A DNA stretch of 64,000 nt, taken from Limnoperna fortunei (taxonomy: Eukaryota; Mollusca; Bivalvia; Mytilida; Modiolidae). Numbering within the stretch: the first letter of the stretch is position 1; each line of letters opens with the position of its first letter. The stretch covers positions 44,965,342 through 45,029,341 of the forward strand of contig OX104124.1 of assembly GCA_944474755.1 (NCBI GenBank), in the 5' to 3' direction. Under the pieces are notes generated by a model. It had not been told where the DNA came from. It worked only from the letters and a program-made list of their open reading frames with translations, and did no database searches. A program made the translations under genes and the position numbers. This document shows positions 54,101-64,000 of this stretch, one piece after another.

Positions 54101-57100
54101 TGTAAAGTAATTCCAATAATTTGGAATGAATAATGAGTGGGATTTTGCGACTACCGATCTTAAACATATAATTCTAAGTTTTGTTAAAAACCAAAAGTTA
54201 AAATACCTCTCCTGTCCGAAAAATTAAAGGAATTAAGAAAAGACGAACCATCATATTTAAATTTTACACAAAAGCGGGATACACTATATGGAATGAGTCA
54301 AATTAGTTTGGCTTCGGGTCATTTGGACCGGTTCGGTTTCGGCCTTTATCGCTTATCGGTCCTGTTCACGTTGATATCGGATATTCTAATAAACGATATG
54401 ATTCAAACACTAAAAATCAGTCAATCACACCCTGAAGAAACCTTCTAAATGTTAATTCATACAATTGTAAATGACGAACGGTGCTCCGGCTGGAGTACAA
54501 GTCATGCTGTAAAAGATGTTGTCATTCTCCGGATCGCTGCTACTGACGTTGTAGATTATTGTTCCTATGGAAACAGCTTTGGCAGATACTGTTACTGAAT
54601 CTAAAATATTTAATGTCAACAATTTGTATGCAGACTCATCTAGTTTTAGCTGACACTAAATAGTGTGGTGAAAATTAAGTAAAAAATGCATATATTTTGA
54701 GTTTTACAAATAATAGACCTTTTACTTAGTCAATACGTTTTTATCTGAAAAGTCATTTTCAAAAGAATTTGAAACAGATGAAATTTATACTGCAATGCAT
54801 AATAGCTGACACTGTTATCGTACGTTAGAAGTTCTATGTTCTAATTTTACACCGAAACTTATCTGTGTGATGAGTGCATAAATTTGAAAGCTGGTCTATA
54901 GACATACTTTGTAGGTTGTTGAAGGAAGGCTGTTGATTTCTTTTGATATAGACAACAAAGTTTGCTGTTACCGGGTTCTTAGTGTCTGTACATTCTATAA
55001 CCATATCATATTTGTTAGCGACACCGTAACTCAGTCCTGGCTGATCTTTAACAAATATTCCAAATTCTACAAAATATTCGTATCACCTGATTTTATTAAA
55101 ACATTTACATTTATTTATTGTGTATACAATAGGATGTTGTCAATATGTGCTAATTATACAAAAAAAATTTATTATAGAACACAAGTTTTTGTATTTCACG
55201 CTGCCTTTTGGTATTGAAAGTATATACCAGTTTAAAAAAACATTTTATGATTTTTTTTATTCCAGGTGTAACACCATTTTGACATCTCACAGTATATTTT
55301 TTATAATATATGACATAGATTAATTAATTTTATGACTAAAGCAAAACTTAAATAATTTGTCATAATTTGTCAACAGATCTAAAAGCTAGCGATGGAAATA
55401 ACTCTTTCAAAAGGGAGGTAACCTATTATCCACCAAACAAGAGTTTTAAATAGTTTAACTCCCTTTACACTATAAATGATGTTTTCTTGAATAATAATAA
55501 AATAGAAAGAGCTGAACTAAATCTCACAATTCAATTGAACACTTCCCTTATTGTAAAACACTGACTACAAAAAAAATGCAGAAGCGAAACAGGAGAAATT
55601 ACAAAAAACAAATAATAGTACTTACACTATACAAACTAACAGAAAATGGATCAACCTATAATGTCTACTAATGTACTTTCAATAACACCGTTTGTTATAG
55701 ATGGTCACGCGAAGCAACAATTTAAAATATATTGAACTTACGTGAAGTGCCGGAGATAAGTTTTGTAAAAAATTGTGTAGTTCCGGACGTTGGTGTTGAC
55801 GACTTGATGTCACAAGTGACAAAATCCCCGGCTGAAGCGTCTGTGACGTTAATAGCAAACAACTGTGTCTCAATCAATAAACCTTCACTGATAGTCGCTG
55901 TTGCTGCTGCCATGTTGTGAATAACTGGAGGCTAAAACGAATTATTGTGTACTCAATATTTACAAGAACTTCTATTTCGTATGTATCAGTTTTCTGTGCT
56001 TTACACACGTTTGATAAAATTATATAACGTAAAATTATTTCTTAACGCCAGTGGTGCTACCTGTTTGACCTGTTAAACTAGATAATGATCATTCAATCAC
56101 GCTGGCTTGTTGGTTGCTGGGAAATGGCGACTTCAATCAGATCAGTTACGGATTATTTATAAGTTAAGAGTATTTGTAAGGTAAATAACCATTTTTTGCT
56201 ATATCTTAGCAAGACTAAAGCTGATCACATATAGTTGACAATTTCTATTTCTTTTTATAAAGAGAACAACATGTCGATGCACAACACTTTCAATTAAAAT
56301 ACACAGAATTACGTCACGAAATATAGTTGTATGTTACCGTTCAGGTTACATATACTCACATTATTAGATACTACTACATACACAGTACCAGTATCTGTGT
56401 GACCACACCTGTCTTTTACTTGAAAGTTTAGAGTATGGGTTCCTATGGATAGTATTCTGGCGGTTCTAATTTCCACTAAAATAGAAGCAATGCAAGCATT
56501 TTATGTCCTTTTGTGAGAGTCTATTCGGCTATATTGCTACATTTATAGACAATAGTTGTCTGTTTAGCTAAGGAATACTAAAATATTGTAAAGAACCGCA
56601 CATTCACAGATTACTTTGCGGAAATCAAGTAAATATAAGCTTGAACCCTTTTCAGGTAACATTTCTGTATGTGTATAAGTCACTCCTCTGCTCATTCCTT
56701 TTTGTATGTGAACAAACACTGAATTATTATTTAAACTCGGCTGCAATTTATGTATGGAAACAAACACTGCGCAAGCACTTATCCACTTAGTATACACATA
56801 GTTCCAGGCACCTAGCGTATCTTTATTAAACCTATAAATTAACGTGCAGGATTTTAAACAGTAATCAATCAGGAATAGTAATTATAAAAAGTTGGCTATG
56901 AAACCAAAGAAATAACAATAGCCAGAAGTCAAGGAACAAAATTCAATCATGATGCAGGCTAACATACACAACACGTAAAAAGCAACATTGGAGAAATCCG
57001 AACCTCAACACAAAGTATGTGTGCAATGATATGATCTGGAAATCAAAGTAGAGCATGGCTTTGATTAAACAACCGCAGTGTTACGCAGTGTCATATCCAG

Positions 57101-60100
57101 GGAAAAGTGAAATGAACAGATTGTCTATGACACATGCAACGAACACTACATTTGTAAGAAAATACGACGAGTCATTCTTCAAAGTGCACATATATCGCAC
57201 TGATGTACACATGACTCCTTTTAGACGTAATACTGGGTCCTATTGAGCAGATATATCGTACATTTCTGTCAAGATGAGTTTACATTTTATATTTCAAAGT
57301 ATAATTTATTAATAGAAGTAAATGATTGATATAAAATTAGGGATTTCATGCTTTTAACTGAATGTATCATACATGTATATAGCCTAATATAGGTGGAACA
57401 TTATTTTATTTTATTACTACAGGTGATTGGATGTATTACAGCCTATAAACATCTTACAAAAACTCAAAAACGCAGTGTTACGTTCAAAACAAAAAGGAGG
57501 ACAACAAGGAAACAAGCAATACATCTTAAAATGGATTAAGAAGCAAGTTTTTAAATCTAGATGTTTAAATAAACTCGTTCTAAGTGGTTCACTTTAACAT
57601 GTTTATGTAAACTTTGAGTGATAAAAAATTTAAAATATTGTTACGTATAATTCATACCTTAAACACAGTAACTACTTCTTACTTTATTTTTTTTCCGAGT
57701 TTAATCTCTAACTAATATACCTACATGTTTGAGTACTAAATTTGAAATATGCTGTAGATGACGTCATTGTCGTTGTAAGTGTATCAGATTGATCAGGGTC
57801 TGAGACGGTGAGTTTTAGGATTAACGTGTTTGGAACTACGTCATCGTAATATGGCAGAGTCAAAGGTGTTCCTAGATTCGAAATAGTTGGCGAACTTCCT
57901 GAAAATACAAAAAATCTTATTGAAAGCTTCAGATCAGTCAATTTTTAAACAAATTAAACCTACTACTAGTATTTTTGGGGCGGACGTGAAAATAGTTTTT
58001 TTTATTTTGTTTCACGACAGGACACTATGTCTTTCTAAAAAAGATTTGAAAAAGATTACACGTGAACATCACTGTACAGAACAAAGACAAAAACTAGATT
58101 AGAAATAGGCGTTAGGCTTAATTTCAAACATAATATAGGTTATATCGTGTACTGTCATATAATTTAAATTAACTTACATTTACGATGGACTAAGTCTAAC
58201 AGTATACACTGACACGTATATCTTGAGGAAAAAGAAAACAAAATGTTTTATTTTAGAGCTGTCAATAGACTTGATTGATTGAATATTGTTTGATTATCGA
58301 CTTAACGTACTGGAAACAATATTTCAGCTATATTCAGGACAGGACAAGTTAACAAACACTAAATTATATTTGAAAAGGATGAACTGGCGGCTGCAAGCCG
58401 ACTGCAACTGAACAACTATGGAACATTGAATACCGAAGGTAATTTGAGAATTTTGTTGAATCTGTTGAGATTGCAAAAGATCTACCTGGTGTCAAAACGG
58501 CGTGTAATCCATAATCTCTGTTAGTTACTTGAGTTGCAGATCCCCAGTTGTATGTGGGTGACGAGGCCACCCCCGTGGCTATTCTCATCTGATTACCGCC
58601 GTCATAAGTTATCATAGGAAGACCTGGCGTATACCTAGAAATAGATTTAAAATATTACATTTCGCAATTTTATCTGCCATTTAAACAACGTATCTCTCAC
58701 TACCTAATATTGTATGATACTGCACGGTTGACGTTTTTTATTAAAAGTGATATTGTATGGCTGGCTTTTCGGTACAAGAAAGATATCCAAAAAAATATTA
58801 GCCGTGCAATATAACTTGTGCTCAAAACGTCTATCTTGCAATATCACAATATGTTATGGTTTTTAAATATACACTTTAAAATTGTTTTCTGTTGCAAAAT
58901 AATGACAAACTCCTACACTAAAAACACCAATATATTAAAGAGACCAAGAATAATAGTTGAAAATTAACAGGGAAATTTAACACACAATCAAAACAATTAT
59001 GATCGCTCAGTGCTTGCGATATCATGTTTTATGTAACATTTAAAGGAGTATCTACCTCGGTCGTTGTCCTCGGCCGATATGTCTTTAAGTGCTCTATAAA
59101 ACAAAATATCGCATGTCCTGAGCTGCAAAAATTTTATAAAATTAATCTGGTGTGTAGTAAAAGAAAGAGACAAAAGCAGACAATGTGAATGTATATAGAA
59201 TAAACAGCACACATTCTATATAATACACATGATAAACATGTGAAAAATCCATATCTCGAATTCTGCAAAATAATTATTTTTATAAAAAAAACCAATTATA
59301 TTAGCAAACTATTCTCTATTATCCAGTGTTTTTCTAAACAGGTTTTAATTCAAACGAGCAAAACGATTTCCACGTAGAATATTTTAAATAAATTTTCTTA
59401 TTAAAATAAGCGTTATTTGCACATTTACGAGAGGCGCAAAGGTATCATTCTTCTTAAAACAGAATTATTTTGACCTACTTCTAATGTATACAATTGCATC
59501 GCTTTGTACCATAGAAATATGATACAAATACACTGTGTACGATAGTTTACACAAACGGAAATTTAGTGGGTTAAATTGTGTATACAAGCAACTAGATCTT
59601 TGTACTCACTGACAAACAAACAAGAAAGTTTTATACCTACTGACTATTATAGAAATGCAGATTTTAGGCATCTATAGGTTTTCTATTTATAAAGTTATAA
59701 AACTAACAATGTCATAAAATATTACAAAGGGGATAAATGTAATAGGCATTTATAATCAGATAGTGGTAATAATTACGTATATTGAAATTTTAGATCTAAT
59801 TAACATGGATCCTTCCAGATACCAAGCTAGATTGTGGTCTGCTGCTTGCATACTCATTAAATAACTGTTTTATTGTCTTAATAGTCATACAGAGAAAGAA
59901 AAAAACTTTAAATTATTATGATTACTTTTAATAGGTTTCTTCTTTAATTTCAGTCGGTTGTTGCCAAAATGACCGAAATATCGCTTTAATAGATCGATTT
60001 CGTTTTCAATAAACCCATAGGAACAGACACACGGTCAGTGCAACAGAACTTACAAGGAGACTATTGACGTATGGTATAGACCATTGACGGTAATAGATCA

Positions 60101-62954
60101 CCTAAGCCTAAAGTAAGAATTCAAGGAGAGAAAATTGTGTAATTTATTAATAAATTATAACTAGATATCAGTAAGGTGATCACGGATGGCCCCGATAAAA
60201 ATGGGTTATGATTAGAAAATTGTAAGCACATGAATTCGTCATTCAAAGAACTAAAACTAGACTGTAAAGTTAAAGGTCACCAACCATAGTACGAGACACG
60301 TCTTCTTAAAATGATCTACCAACATGCCAACTTTCAAATATCTCCCGCAAAGGAAAAAAATTCAAGTCCAGACACGAATTGGTCATTCAGAAAGTAATAC
60401 ACCTTAAAGTTGGTGTAAAAGTTAAAAGTCGTCAAAAGTCACCAACCATGGCACGTAACATGTTGCATCGAAATGATTCTAATATCAAAAGCCTACCTCA
60501 AAGAAGAAAGTGACATCCTGGATTTTATTCAGAAAGCAATAATGCAACATCAAGGGAACCTCCACAAATGGTTCGCGACACATTGCCTTGCAATGATCTA
60601 CCTTCATGAACATTACCAAACCCGAAATCAAAAGACAACAATTATAACCCGGACACAAATTTGGGACCTTGAGGTCAAAGTTCAAGGTTAAAAATCATCA
60701 ACCATGGTACGCGGCATATTGTCTTGCAATGATCTACCAACACGTTAAATATCAAAAAGCTACCACAAAAGACAAAAGAGTTATTGACTGGACACGATTC
60801 GGGGCGGACTGACACACGAATGGACAGAGTGTTTATTATAAGACGTCCGCAGCTAAGTGGCGAACACTAATAAAACCAACATTTTTTTTAATTATTTTGT
60901 TTGTTTTGTTTTGATATTCCCTTTACAGAATGATGTATAATTTTTAATAGACCGTGTAAAAATATAAAACGGTTGATCACATGTATAAGAGGTTATTACA
61001 TAGAGAAATAAATATTTTAATTACTATGGCATTGATTATAGAGCAATATTATAAAAATTACTATACTATGTCATTGATTCAGTACCCATTAGTGTCGATC
61101 ACGCCCAAACTAATGGCTGATAATTATAGATTATTTACCTTTTTTGAAACGAGATGCGTTTTCTCGTCTATATCTCATCGAAGGGCGACAGCCCTGAGAT
61201 GAGATGACGAGAAAATGCATCGAGTTTCAAAAAACGTAAATACTCTGTTTGTCGCTGTTTTGTAACATTGTGACGTCACAGTGTTTACTTAACGACGTCT
61301 TGACAGCGAGCTGGGATGAGCCTATCTCACGCTAGTAGAGTGAGATGGAATAATATCGCACACAAAGATCAAAGGAAAATACTGCAAAATAGCGATAATA
61401 TTACTGTACTTCTTCTTTTTTATTACAATTTTAGTAAACATTTTACATTATTAATATAAAACTCTGTTTTGAGTTTGGCTTAGCCGCGTTCAAATCGATA
61501 AGGTAGCACACTAACGTAACACCAAAAGTATTGACTCACGCCAACACGTTACTCTACATCTAAAATTGCAATCCGAGCCTTATTTATCGATTAATAATGC
61601 CCCATATAACTATATATGGGTAAGCAACACGTACGCGTGTCTTATCAATGTTTTTTTTTTACCAAAATCATGTATCAAACCAACGTCCAATCGCATTCTA
61701 TAGTCGTGGATGTTACCAGTGATAATGCTACTTTAAGGACCACTTCGACATAATACATACCATCCGATAACATCGTTTTTCTGCACCGGTATCCATTGTG
61801 ATGGGTCTGCGATGGTTTTAGTTACAGTTGTTTGTAGTTCTGCTCCTGAATAATAGAAATGTATTGTAAAATCTCTAACATATCTGCCCAACTTCATAGA
61901 AAACATTCGATCAGAAAAGTCAACTATAACTTAACAAAAATGGCATTTTTTTTACTAACATTCTAGTGCACATAATGAAGTAACTTATACTGACATGTGC
62001 CAGTTAAGTTTAATTTCTTAATTTCTGATGACGTTGTGGGAAATGTAGATAACCCACTGTTTTCTTGATAAGTTTCACCCGATCCCCACCTCTTAAAAAA
62101 ACAAAACAAAAGTACAAAACAAAGCAAACTAAATAATAAAAAAAACACAAAAAACAAAACAAAATTGAGCGAAACAAAACAAAAAACCACCAACTCTTTC
62201 CAGTTTTATAAAGACACTTCTTGCGAAAAAAAGGTAAAAATACTGGTACACATGACTTTTTAGAATCTAGAATTGGTTCAATTATTTGTTGTAGATTACA
62301 AAGGGCTAGATAAATAGGAGACAATTATGACAACACGAGACGAAGGACAGTAATCCTTATGTGTCGTCGTATTTCAAGAAAGCGACAAAGTCTGTTATTA
62401 TATTTGTTCTCCTTTTAACATATATAAATTAAAATCGCTTGCATTCACCTAAGAAAATGACGAAAAATGTTTTATGCTTCTTTAGAAAATTATTTTAATA
62501 TTCTGTCTGGTCTCTTGTTTAAATTATTATTTTATTAAAATTATACTGACAAGTTCATGCAATATTCTTGAATGTGCAACTGAACTATTTAAACTTAAAG
62601 CAACCTTACTAAACTTATATCGTAACATTTATAGCTGTATAGAAAGATGTGAATCCCGCACGTTGAAAGTATTTTATATATTACAATACACAGTGAAATA
62701 ATACATACAAAGAAAAATATCATCAGGGTATAGTATATGGGAACGTAGAGCATTTGTTTCGAACTAATGATACTTACCTGACACTGTAACGATGTTTTCT
62801 CCTTGTAACGAGTAGGATGGTGAAACCCCTGGGCGCCATATTTGAAGACGCAATTGTCCGGTATTAGTCTTGGTATAAAACTGCCATTGTTTTACAAATC
62901 CACAGCAGGTTATTGTGTATTGATTGTCATTAGCTATACCCAATATACTTAAAC
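48138..62954 (-). CDS. cadherin-like single-pass membrane protein (16 exons, 5' end outside window)
   Basis: Sixteen minus-strand exons join with matching phases to 872 residues plus stop. Order: a beta-type extracellular module about 1-138 with WQFYTKTNTG, QIWRPG and NDVIGWYTPG; several cadherin-like or related repeats about 139-735 with DPDQSD, SDPENDN, NVNEAPVF and one full NINDNAP linker near 645-650; a TTTTPTTTT stalk; one membrane helix near 774-796 (IAWFTLLMIILAVIVALCLY); then a tail of about 75 residues with seven prolines in a row and PLTPPPPKQIPP. Type I topology is inferred from the calcium-binding-type repeats. The tail lacks a recognisable catenin-binding region, so it is not a classical cadherin. 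Probable role: surface adhesion or recognition. The signal peptide and start lie beyond 64000. No gene name recognised. Confidence 0.88.
48151..48520 (-). other. intron, no feature recognised
   Basis: 370 bp, AT-rich, GT-AG borders. Confidence 0.7.
48521..48608 (-). CDS. cadherin-like gene exon: proline-rich tail
   Basis: Acceptor CTTGTTAG, donor GG|GTAAGT. Encodes YVPLTPPPPKQIPPSGVKWE then YWKDDFST. Phase 1 in, phase 2 out. Confidence 0.85.
48609..49704 (-). other. intron with probable GC-AG borders
   Basis: Minus-strand donor CCAA|GCAAGTCTTA and acceptor TTGTTAG. Holds SINE copy 2 (49005-49264, plus strand). Confidence 0.7.
49005..49264 (+). mobile_element. full-length tRNA-headed SINE, copy 2
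   Basis: About 95% like copy 1 by eye through head, body and CAAACAAA tail. Flanked by an exact 12-bp duplication ACTTACAATAAA (48993-49004 and 49265-49276). Opposite in direction to the gene in whose intron it sits. Confidence 0.9.
49705..49787 (-). CDS. cadherin-like gene exon: juxtamembrane and polyproline
   Basis: Acceptor CTGTTTTAG. Encodes RRKWKWEPAVEENPGGRRPP and five more prolines, then QP. Ends phase 1 at a GC donor; a GT donor one triplet shift away (AA|GTCTTA) would bring a stop early in the next exon. Confidence 0.82.
49788..50472 (-). other. intron with a SINE head remnant
   Basis: About 50379-50452 (plus) reads AAGTGGCCGAGTTGTCAAGG and ATTGATCACGTGGTCTGTCA, a truncated copy of the SINE head. 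Otherwise nothing. Confidence 0.7.
50473..50848 (-). CDS. cadherin-like gene exon: last repeat, stalk and membrane helix
   Basis: Acceptor TTTTACCAG, donor AGAGT|GTAAGT. Encodes the end of a cadherin repeat (KVSSTGDIYIAKSLL, TFTGIVTDIGGLNDTATI), the Thr-rich stalk TTTTPTTTTD and the helix FTLLMIILAVIVALCLYWAI, followed by RSINWTKILSACKQR. Confidence 0.93.
50849..51428 (-). other. intron, no feature recognised
   Basis: 580 bp AT-rich; overlapping short frames near 50880-51175 lack motifs. Confidence 0.7.
51429..51795 (-). CDS. cadherin-like gene exon: cadherin repeat with NINDNAP linker
   Basis: Acceptor TTATTTAG, donor TTTG|GTAGGT. Contains DPDGDALKYSI, ATSGKITLATAFDCD and the linker LSNINDNAPIL, then the start of the next repeat ending DADAGAFG. 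The clearest cadherin signature in the protein. Confidence 0.94.
51796..52473 (-). other. intron with two SINE 3' tails
   Basis: About 51905-52048 and 52115-52246 (both plus) match the SINE body and CAAACAAA tail (TCTCCGGGTACTCCGGATTC, ACTGGACGTCATGATATAGC) but lack the tRNA head. Confidence 0.8.
52474..52667 (-). CDS. cadherin-like gene exon: repeat
   Basis: Acceptor ATTTACAG, donor CCT|GTAAGT. Encodes GAVTTSATNNIDYESF, ADVTVTVSDGQDTDTALLKV and NVNEAPVF, a cadherin repeat with a diverged linker. Confidence 0.92.
52668..53327 (-). other. intron with a dispersed repeat
   Basis: About 52975-53290 contains ATGTCAGACGCGCGTTTCGT, AAGACTCATTAGTGGCGCT and CATGTCAACACCGAAGTGAG, words I recall as frequent in mussel DNA. 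Class unknown. Confidence 0.6.
53328..53516 (-). CDS. cadherin-like gene exon: repeat
   Basis: Acceptor GTATTTCAG, donor AACA|GTAAGT. Begins DINHPPVITNLPIGSPISVA, then a GATIYQVSVTDQ strand pair; ends phase 1. Confidence 0.9.
53812..53934 (-). CDS. cadherin-like gene exon: repeat
   Basis: Acceptor TATTTTAG, donor TCAG|GTGAGA. Encodes GAVVSTVDLTDTTITGYDCS and KILTVTIS. Intron on either side under 550 bp. Confidence 0.9.
53935..54462 (-). other. intron, no feature recognised
   Basis: 528 bp. A short GC-richer stretch at 54305-54370 (GGACCGGTTCGGTTTCGGCC) is of unknown origin. Confidence 0.6.
54463..54600 (-). CDS. cadherin-like gene exon: repeat
   Basis: Acceptor AATATTTTAG, donor AATT|GTATGA. 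Encodes SVTVSAKAVSIGTIIYNVSS then SDPENDNIFYSM. Confidence 0.88.
54601..54907 (-). other. intron, no feature recognised
   Basis: 307 bp, AT-rich. Confidence 0.7.
54908..55066 (-). CDS. cadherin-like gene exon: repeat
   Basis: Acceptor ATTTTGTAG, donor CAAA|GTATGT. Encodes FGIFVKDQPGLSYGVANKYD then MVIECTDTKNP and QQPSFNNLQ. Confidence 0.88.
55067..55741 (-). other. intron with a small inverted pair
   Basis: AAAGGGAGGTAAC (about 55410) and GTTTAACTCCCTTT (about 55453) are inverted, a short motif often seen at ends of small molluscan elements (from memory). Confidence 0.5.
55742..55931 (-). CDS. cadherin-like gene exon: repeat
   Basis: Acceptor CGTTTTAG, donor TTCAC|GTAAGT. Starts PPVIHNMAAATATISEGLLI, a typical repeat start after a linker; contains VTDASAGDFVTCDI. 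Phase 0 in. Confidence 0.9.
55932..56359 (-). other. intron, no feature recognised
   Basis: 428 bp, AT-rich. Confidence 0.7.
56360..56475 (-). CDS. cadherin-like gene exon: repeat
   Basis: Acceptor CTATTTTAG, donor AAT|GTGAGT. Encodes EIRTARILSIGTHTLNFQVK then DRCGHTDTGTVYVVVSNN. Confidence 0.9.
56476..57724 (-). other. intron (1.25 kb), no gene recognised
   Basis: Short frames at 56564-56797 (minus) and 57055-57246 (plus) lack motifs. Confidence 0.65.
57725..57898 (-). CDS. cadherin-like gene exon: first repeat
   Basis: Acceptor GTATTTTCAG, donor ACAT|GTAGGT. Encodes SSPTISNLGTPLTLPYYDDV then LKLTVSDPDQSDTLTTTM. A second GT three bases further (TAG|GTATAT) has the wrong phase. Confidence 0.9.
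57899..58485 (-). other. intron, no feature recognised
   Basis: 587 bp, AT-rich. Confidence 0.7.
58486..58634 (-). CDS. cadherin-like gene exon: end of N-terminal module
   Basis: Acceptor ATTTCTAG, donor CCAG|GTAGAT. With the preceding exon gives WYTPGLPMITYDGGNQMRIA, then SSPTYNWGSATQVTN and YGLHAVLTPG. Confidence 0.9.
60155..60860 (-). repeat. dispersed multi-unit element, reverse copy
   Basis: Starts TAACTAGATATCAGTAAGGT, the complement of the end of the 34795-35310 element, and continues with four or five units sharing GGTCACCAACCATAGTACG, TTGCAATGATCTACC and ATCAAAAGCCTACC. It ends at GGACAGAGTG...CTTAGCTGC-type sequence near 60860. More diverged than the copy in NUP42 intron 4. Confidence 0.7.
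61141..61234. repeat. hairpin with arms of about 38 bp
   Basis: TTTTTGAAACGAGATGCGTT at the left end pairs with AATGCATCGAGTTTCAAAAA at the right; the middle CTCGTCTATATCTCATCG pairs with GATGAGATGACGAG with a 2-nt bulge. Loop AAGGGCGACAGCCCTG has its own mini-stem. Confidence 0.85.
61761..61845 (-). CDS. cadherin-like gene exon: N-terminal module
   Basis: Acceptor TTATTCAG, donor GGATG|GTATGT. Encodes AELQTTVTKTIADPSQWIPV then QKNDVIGW. Joins the exon at 62778-62954 directly in phase (GENIVTVSG-AELQTT). Confidence 0.9.
61846..62777 (-). other. intron with A-rich low complexity
   Basis: About 62095-62190 is an AAAACAAAAC-type stretch. An open segment RWGSGETYQENSGL at about 61990-62097 was considered as an exon and rejected on phase. 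Confidence 0.7.
62778..62954 (-). CDS. cadherin-like gene exon: N-terminal module, most 5' exon in window
   Basis: Acceptor CATTTGTAG, donor TCAG|GTAAGT, phase 1 both ends. Encodes LSILGIANDNQYTITCCGFV, WQFYTKTNTG, LQIWRPG and SLQGENIVTVS. The W-x-F-Y-T / W-R-P pattern resembles an extracellular module I have seen at the N terminus of other molluscan membrane proteins (memory, unverified). Confidence 0.88.
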
Positions 62955-64000
62955 CTACAAATGATTTTTCCCATGAAATTGATGTTAAGTATTGCCTATT
63001 AATTATATGTTTAAGTAAATAAAAAGACACCCATATGTAATTAAGAAAAACAAATTTAAAAATACGAACCAATGACTCAAAAAACAACAAGCAACAAGCA
63101 CCTTAAATATATATCAAACAACTAGGATATCCCGTTTCGCAAAAAAAACATTCTGCGTATTATCTTTCGCCATTGTCGGTGTGAGGTTACGAACATAAGG
63201 ACAAAGACCGGTTAGTTATCTGAAAATATTAGATACTATTTTGTGATATATCCGTTACAACGTCTAACCAATTCGTGAAACCGACCATACAATTTAAAGT
63301 ATGTGTAAATGGTAAAAATTTAATTACTCTGAGTAAAATTTCGAGTTTTGTATGTCGGACGTTTTAAATTAGACAAAAATCATTATTGTAGGTTAATCTT
63401 CTTTTTTGATAGCCTGATTACTAAACATGGTATAACATTATTATAAACCTCTAGTTCAAGTGACAAAGTAAAAAAAAACTGTTTTATCCTTTAAATGTAA
63501 GAGTATGAAAATAAAATAGTTTGATATTTAAAGGTAAAATACCGCTCGTTGAACATTAAGAAAGTCATTGTTGATTAATTGTTTGGTTGATTGTTGTTTA
63601 ACGTCCGTTAGAAATGTTTTAGACATAAATTCAGGACATTATTGAAGTAATTATTTAGAAATCTACTATCTGCCAATACCAATAATCATTAAGAGGACAC
63701 ACATCAAAGGAAAAGACAAGCGTCGAATTCTATTTGATCAAGTGATTGCCGTTCTCTCCACGAAACTGTTGAGCATTTGATAATTTAAAATGCAGAAATG
63801 TTGTAAATATACCTTTGTCGCAAACGCTCATTTTGAGCATTTGATAATTTGTCATGCATTTGGCTGGTTAGGTAGTTTTGTTTTGCTTTCATTTCTTTAA
63901 GAAAAAAATTAATGAGTTGTAATAAATTATAAAAGATCAACTTGATCAACTTGATCTATTTGATAAACTGATCAAATTATTTCTGTTACACATGGGTTTG
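62955..64000 (-). other. intron of the cadherin-like gene up to the window edge
   Basis: No further exon recognised on the minus strand. TTGATTGTTGTTTAACGTCC (63586-63605) resembles the reversed end of a dispersed repeat. GAGCATTTGATAATTT occurs twice (63771 and 63836). Confidence 0.6.

Larger units (their letters stand above)
58635..61760 (-). other. intron (3.1 kb) with repeats
   Basis: Holds the reversed dispersed element at about 60155-60860 and the hairpin at 61141-61234. 58640-60150 is AT-rich with nothing recognised. Confidence 0.7.

Noticed and set aside
59056..59093. Candidate minus-strand exon ALKDISAEDNDR
   Set aside because: It has AG and GT borders, but its phase does not fit the exons at 61761 and 58486, which join each other directly to give DVIGWYTPG.
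61990..62097. Candidate minus-strand exon RWGSGETYQENSGL
   Set aside because: Its phases fit neither neighbour without creating a stop, while the exons at 62778 and 61761 join perfectly without it.

Overview
This is a eukaryotic nuclear window, most likely from a bivalve mollusc. The evidence is AT-rich DNA, small coding exons with GT-AG borders separated by kilobase introns, tRNA-headed SINEs with a shared 3' body, and several repeat families of the kind common in mussel and oyster genomes (inference from memory; no database was searched). Most long open reading frames here are artefacts of tandem repeats. Two genes can be reconstructed exon by exon with consistent splice phases, and they converge tail to tail.

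Layout. 1-8455: a 52/53-bp satellite of roughly 140 units that flips orientation near position 4000, so two multi-kilobase arms face each other; its right edge is interrupted by two tandem 488-bp hairpin-bearing units. 8456-18000: mobile-element debris, including a decayed reverse transcriptase (10199-10898, minus), a 3.4-kb element with 6-bp target duplications and long terminal inverted repeats built from palindromic GTARCGCGYTAC boxes (11447-14843), and a 0.68-kb hairpin element (16105-16786).

18019-46447 (plus): a complete gene for a NUP42/NUPL2-like nucleoporin. Eight coding exons give 483 residues: N-terminal CCCH zinc finger, RGG/GGG-rich linker, helical middle, FG-repeat domain and a C-terminal tail like the GLE1-binding end of the human protein. 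Intron 1 (14.7 kb) is filled by nested inverted-repeat structures and two satellites; intron 5 carries a 39-bp minisatellite split by a 645-bp inverted-repeat element.

62954-48138 (minus): the 3' sixteen coding exons (872 residues) of a single-pass cadherin-like membrane protein. Its 5' end lies beyond the window. It has an N-terminal beta-type module, several cadherin-like repeats (one with a clear NINDNAP linker), a Thr/Pro stalk, one membrane helix and a short proline-rich tail. One intron appears to be GC-AG. SINEs with exact 12-bp target duplications lie between the genes and inside this gene.

The genes have no evident functional link: one acts at the nuclear pore in mRNA export, the other probably at the cell surface. 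The most unusual features are the head-to-head satellite, the nested inverted-repeat shells in NUP42 intron 1, the palindromic-box transposon, and a frame-shifting candidate exon in NUP42 intron 7.
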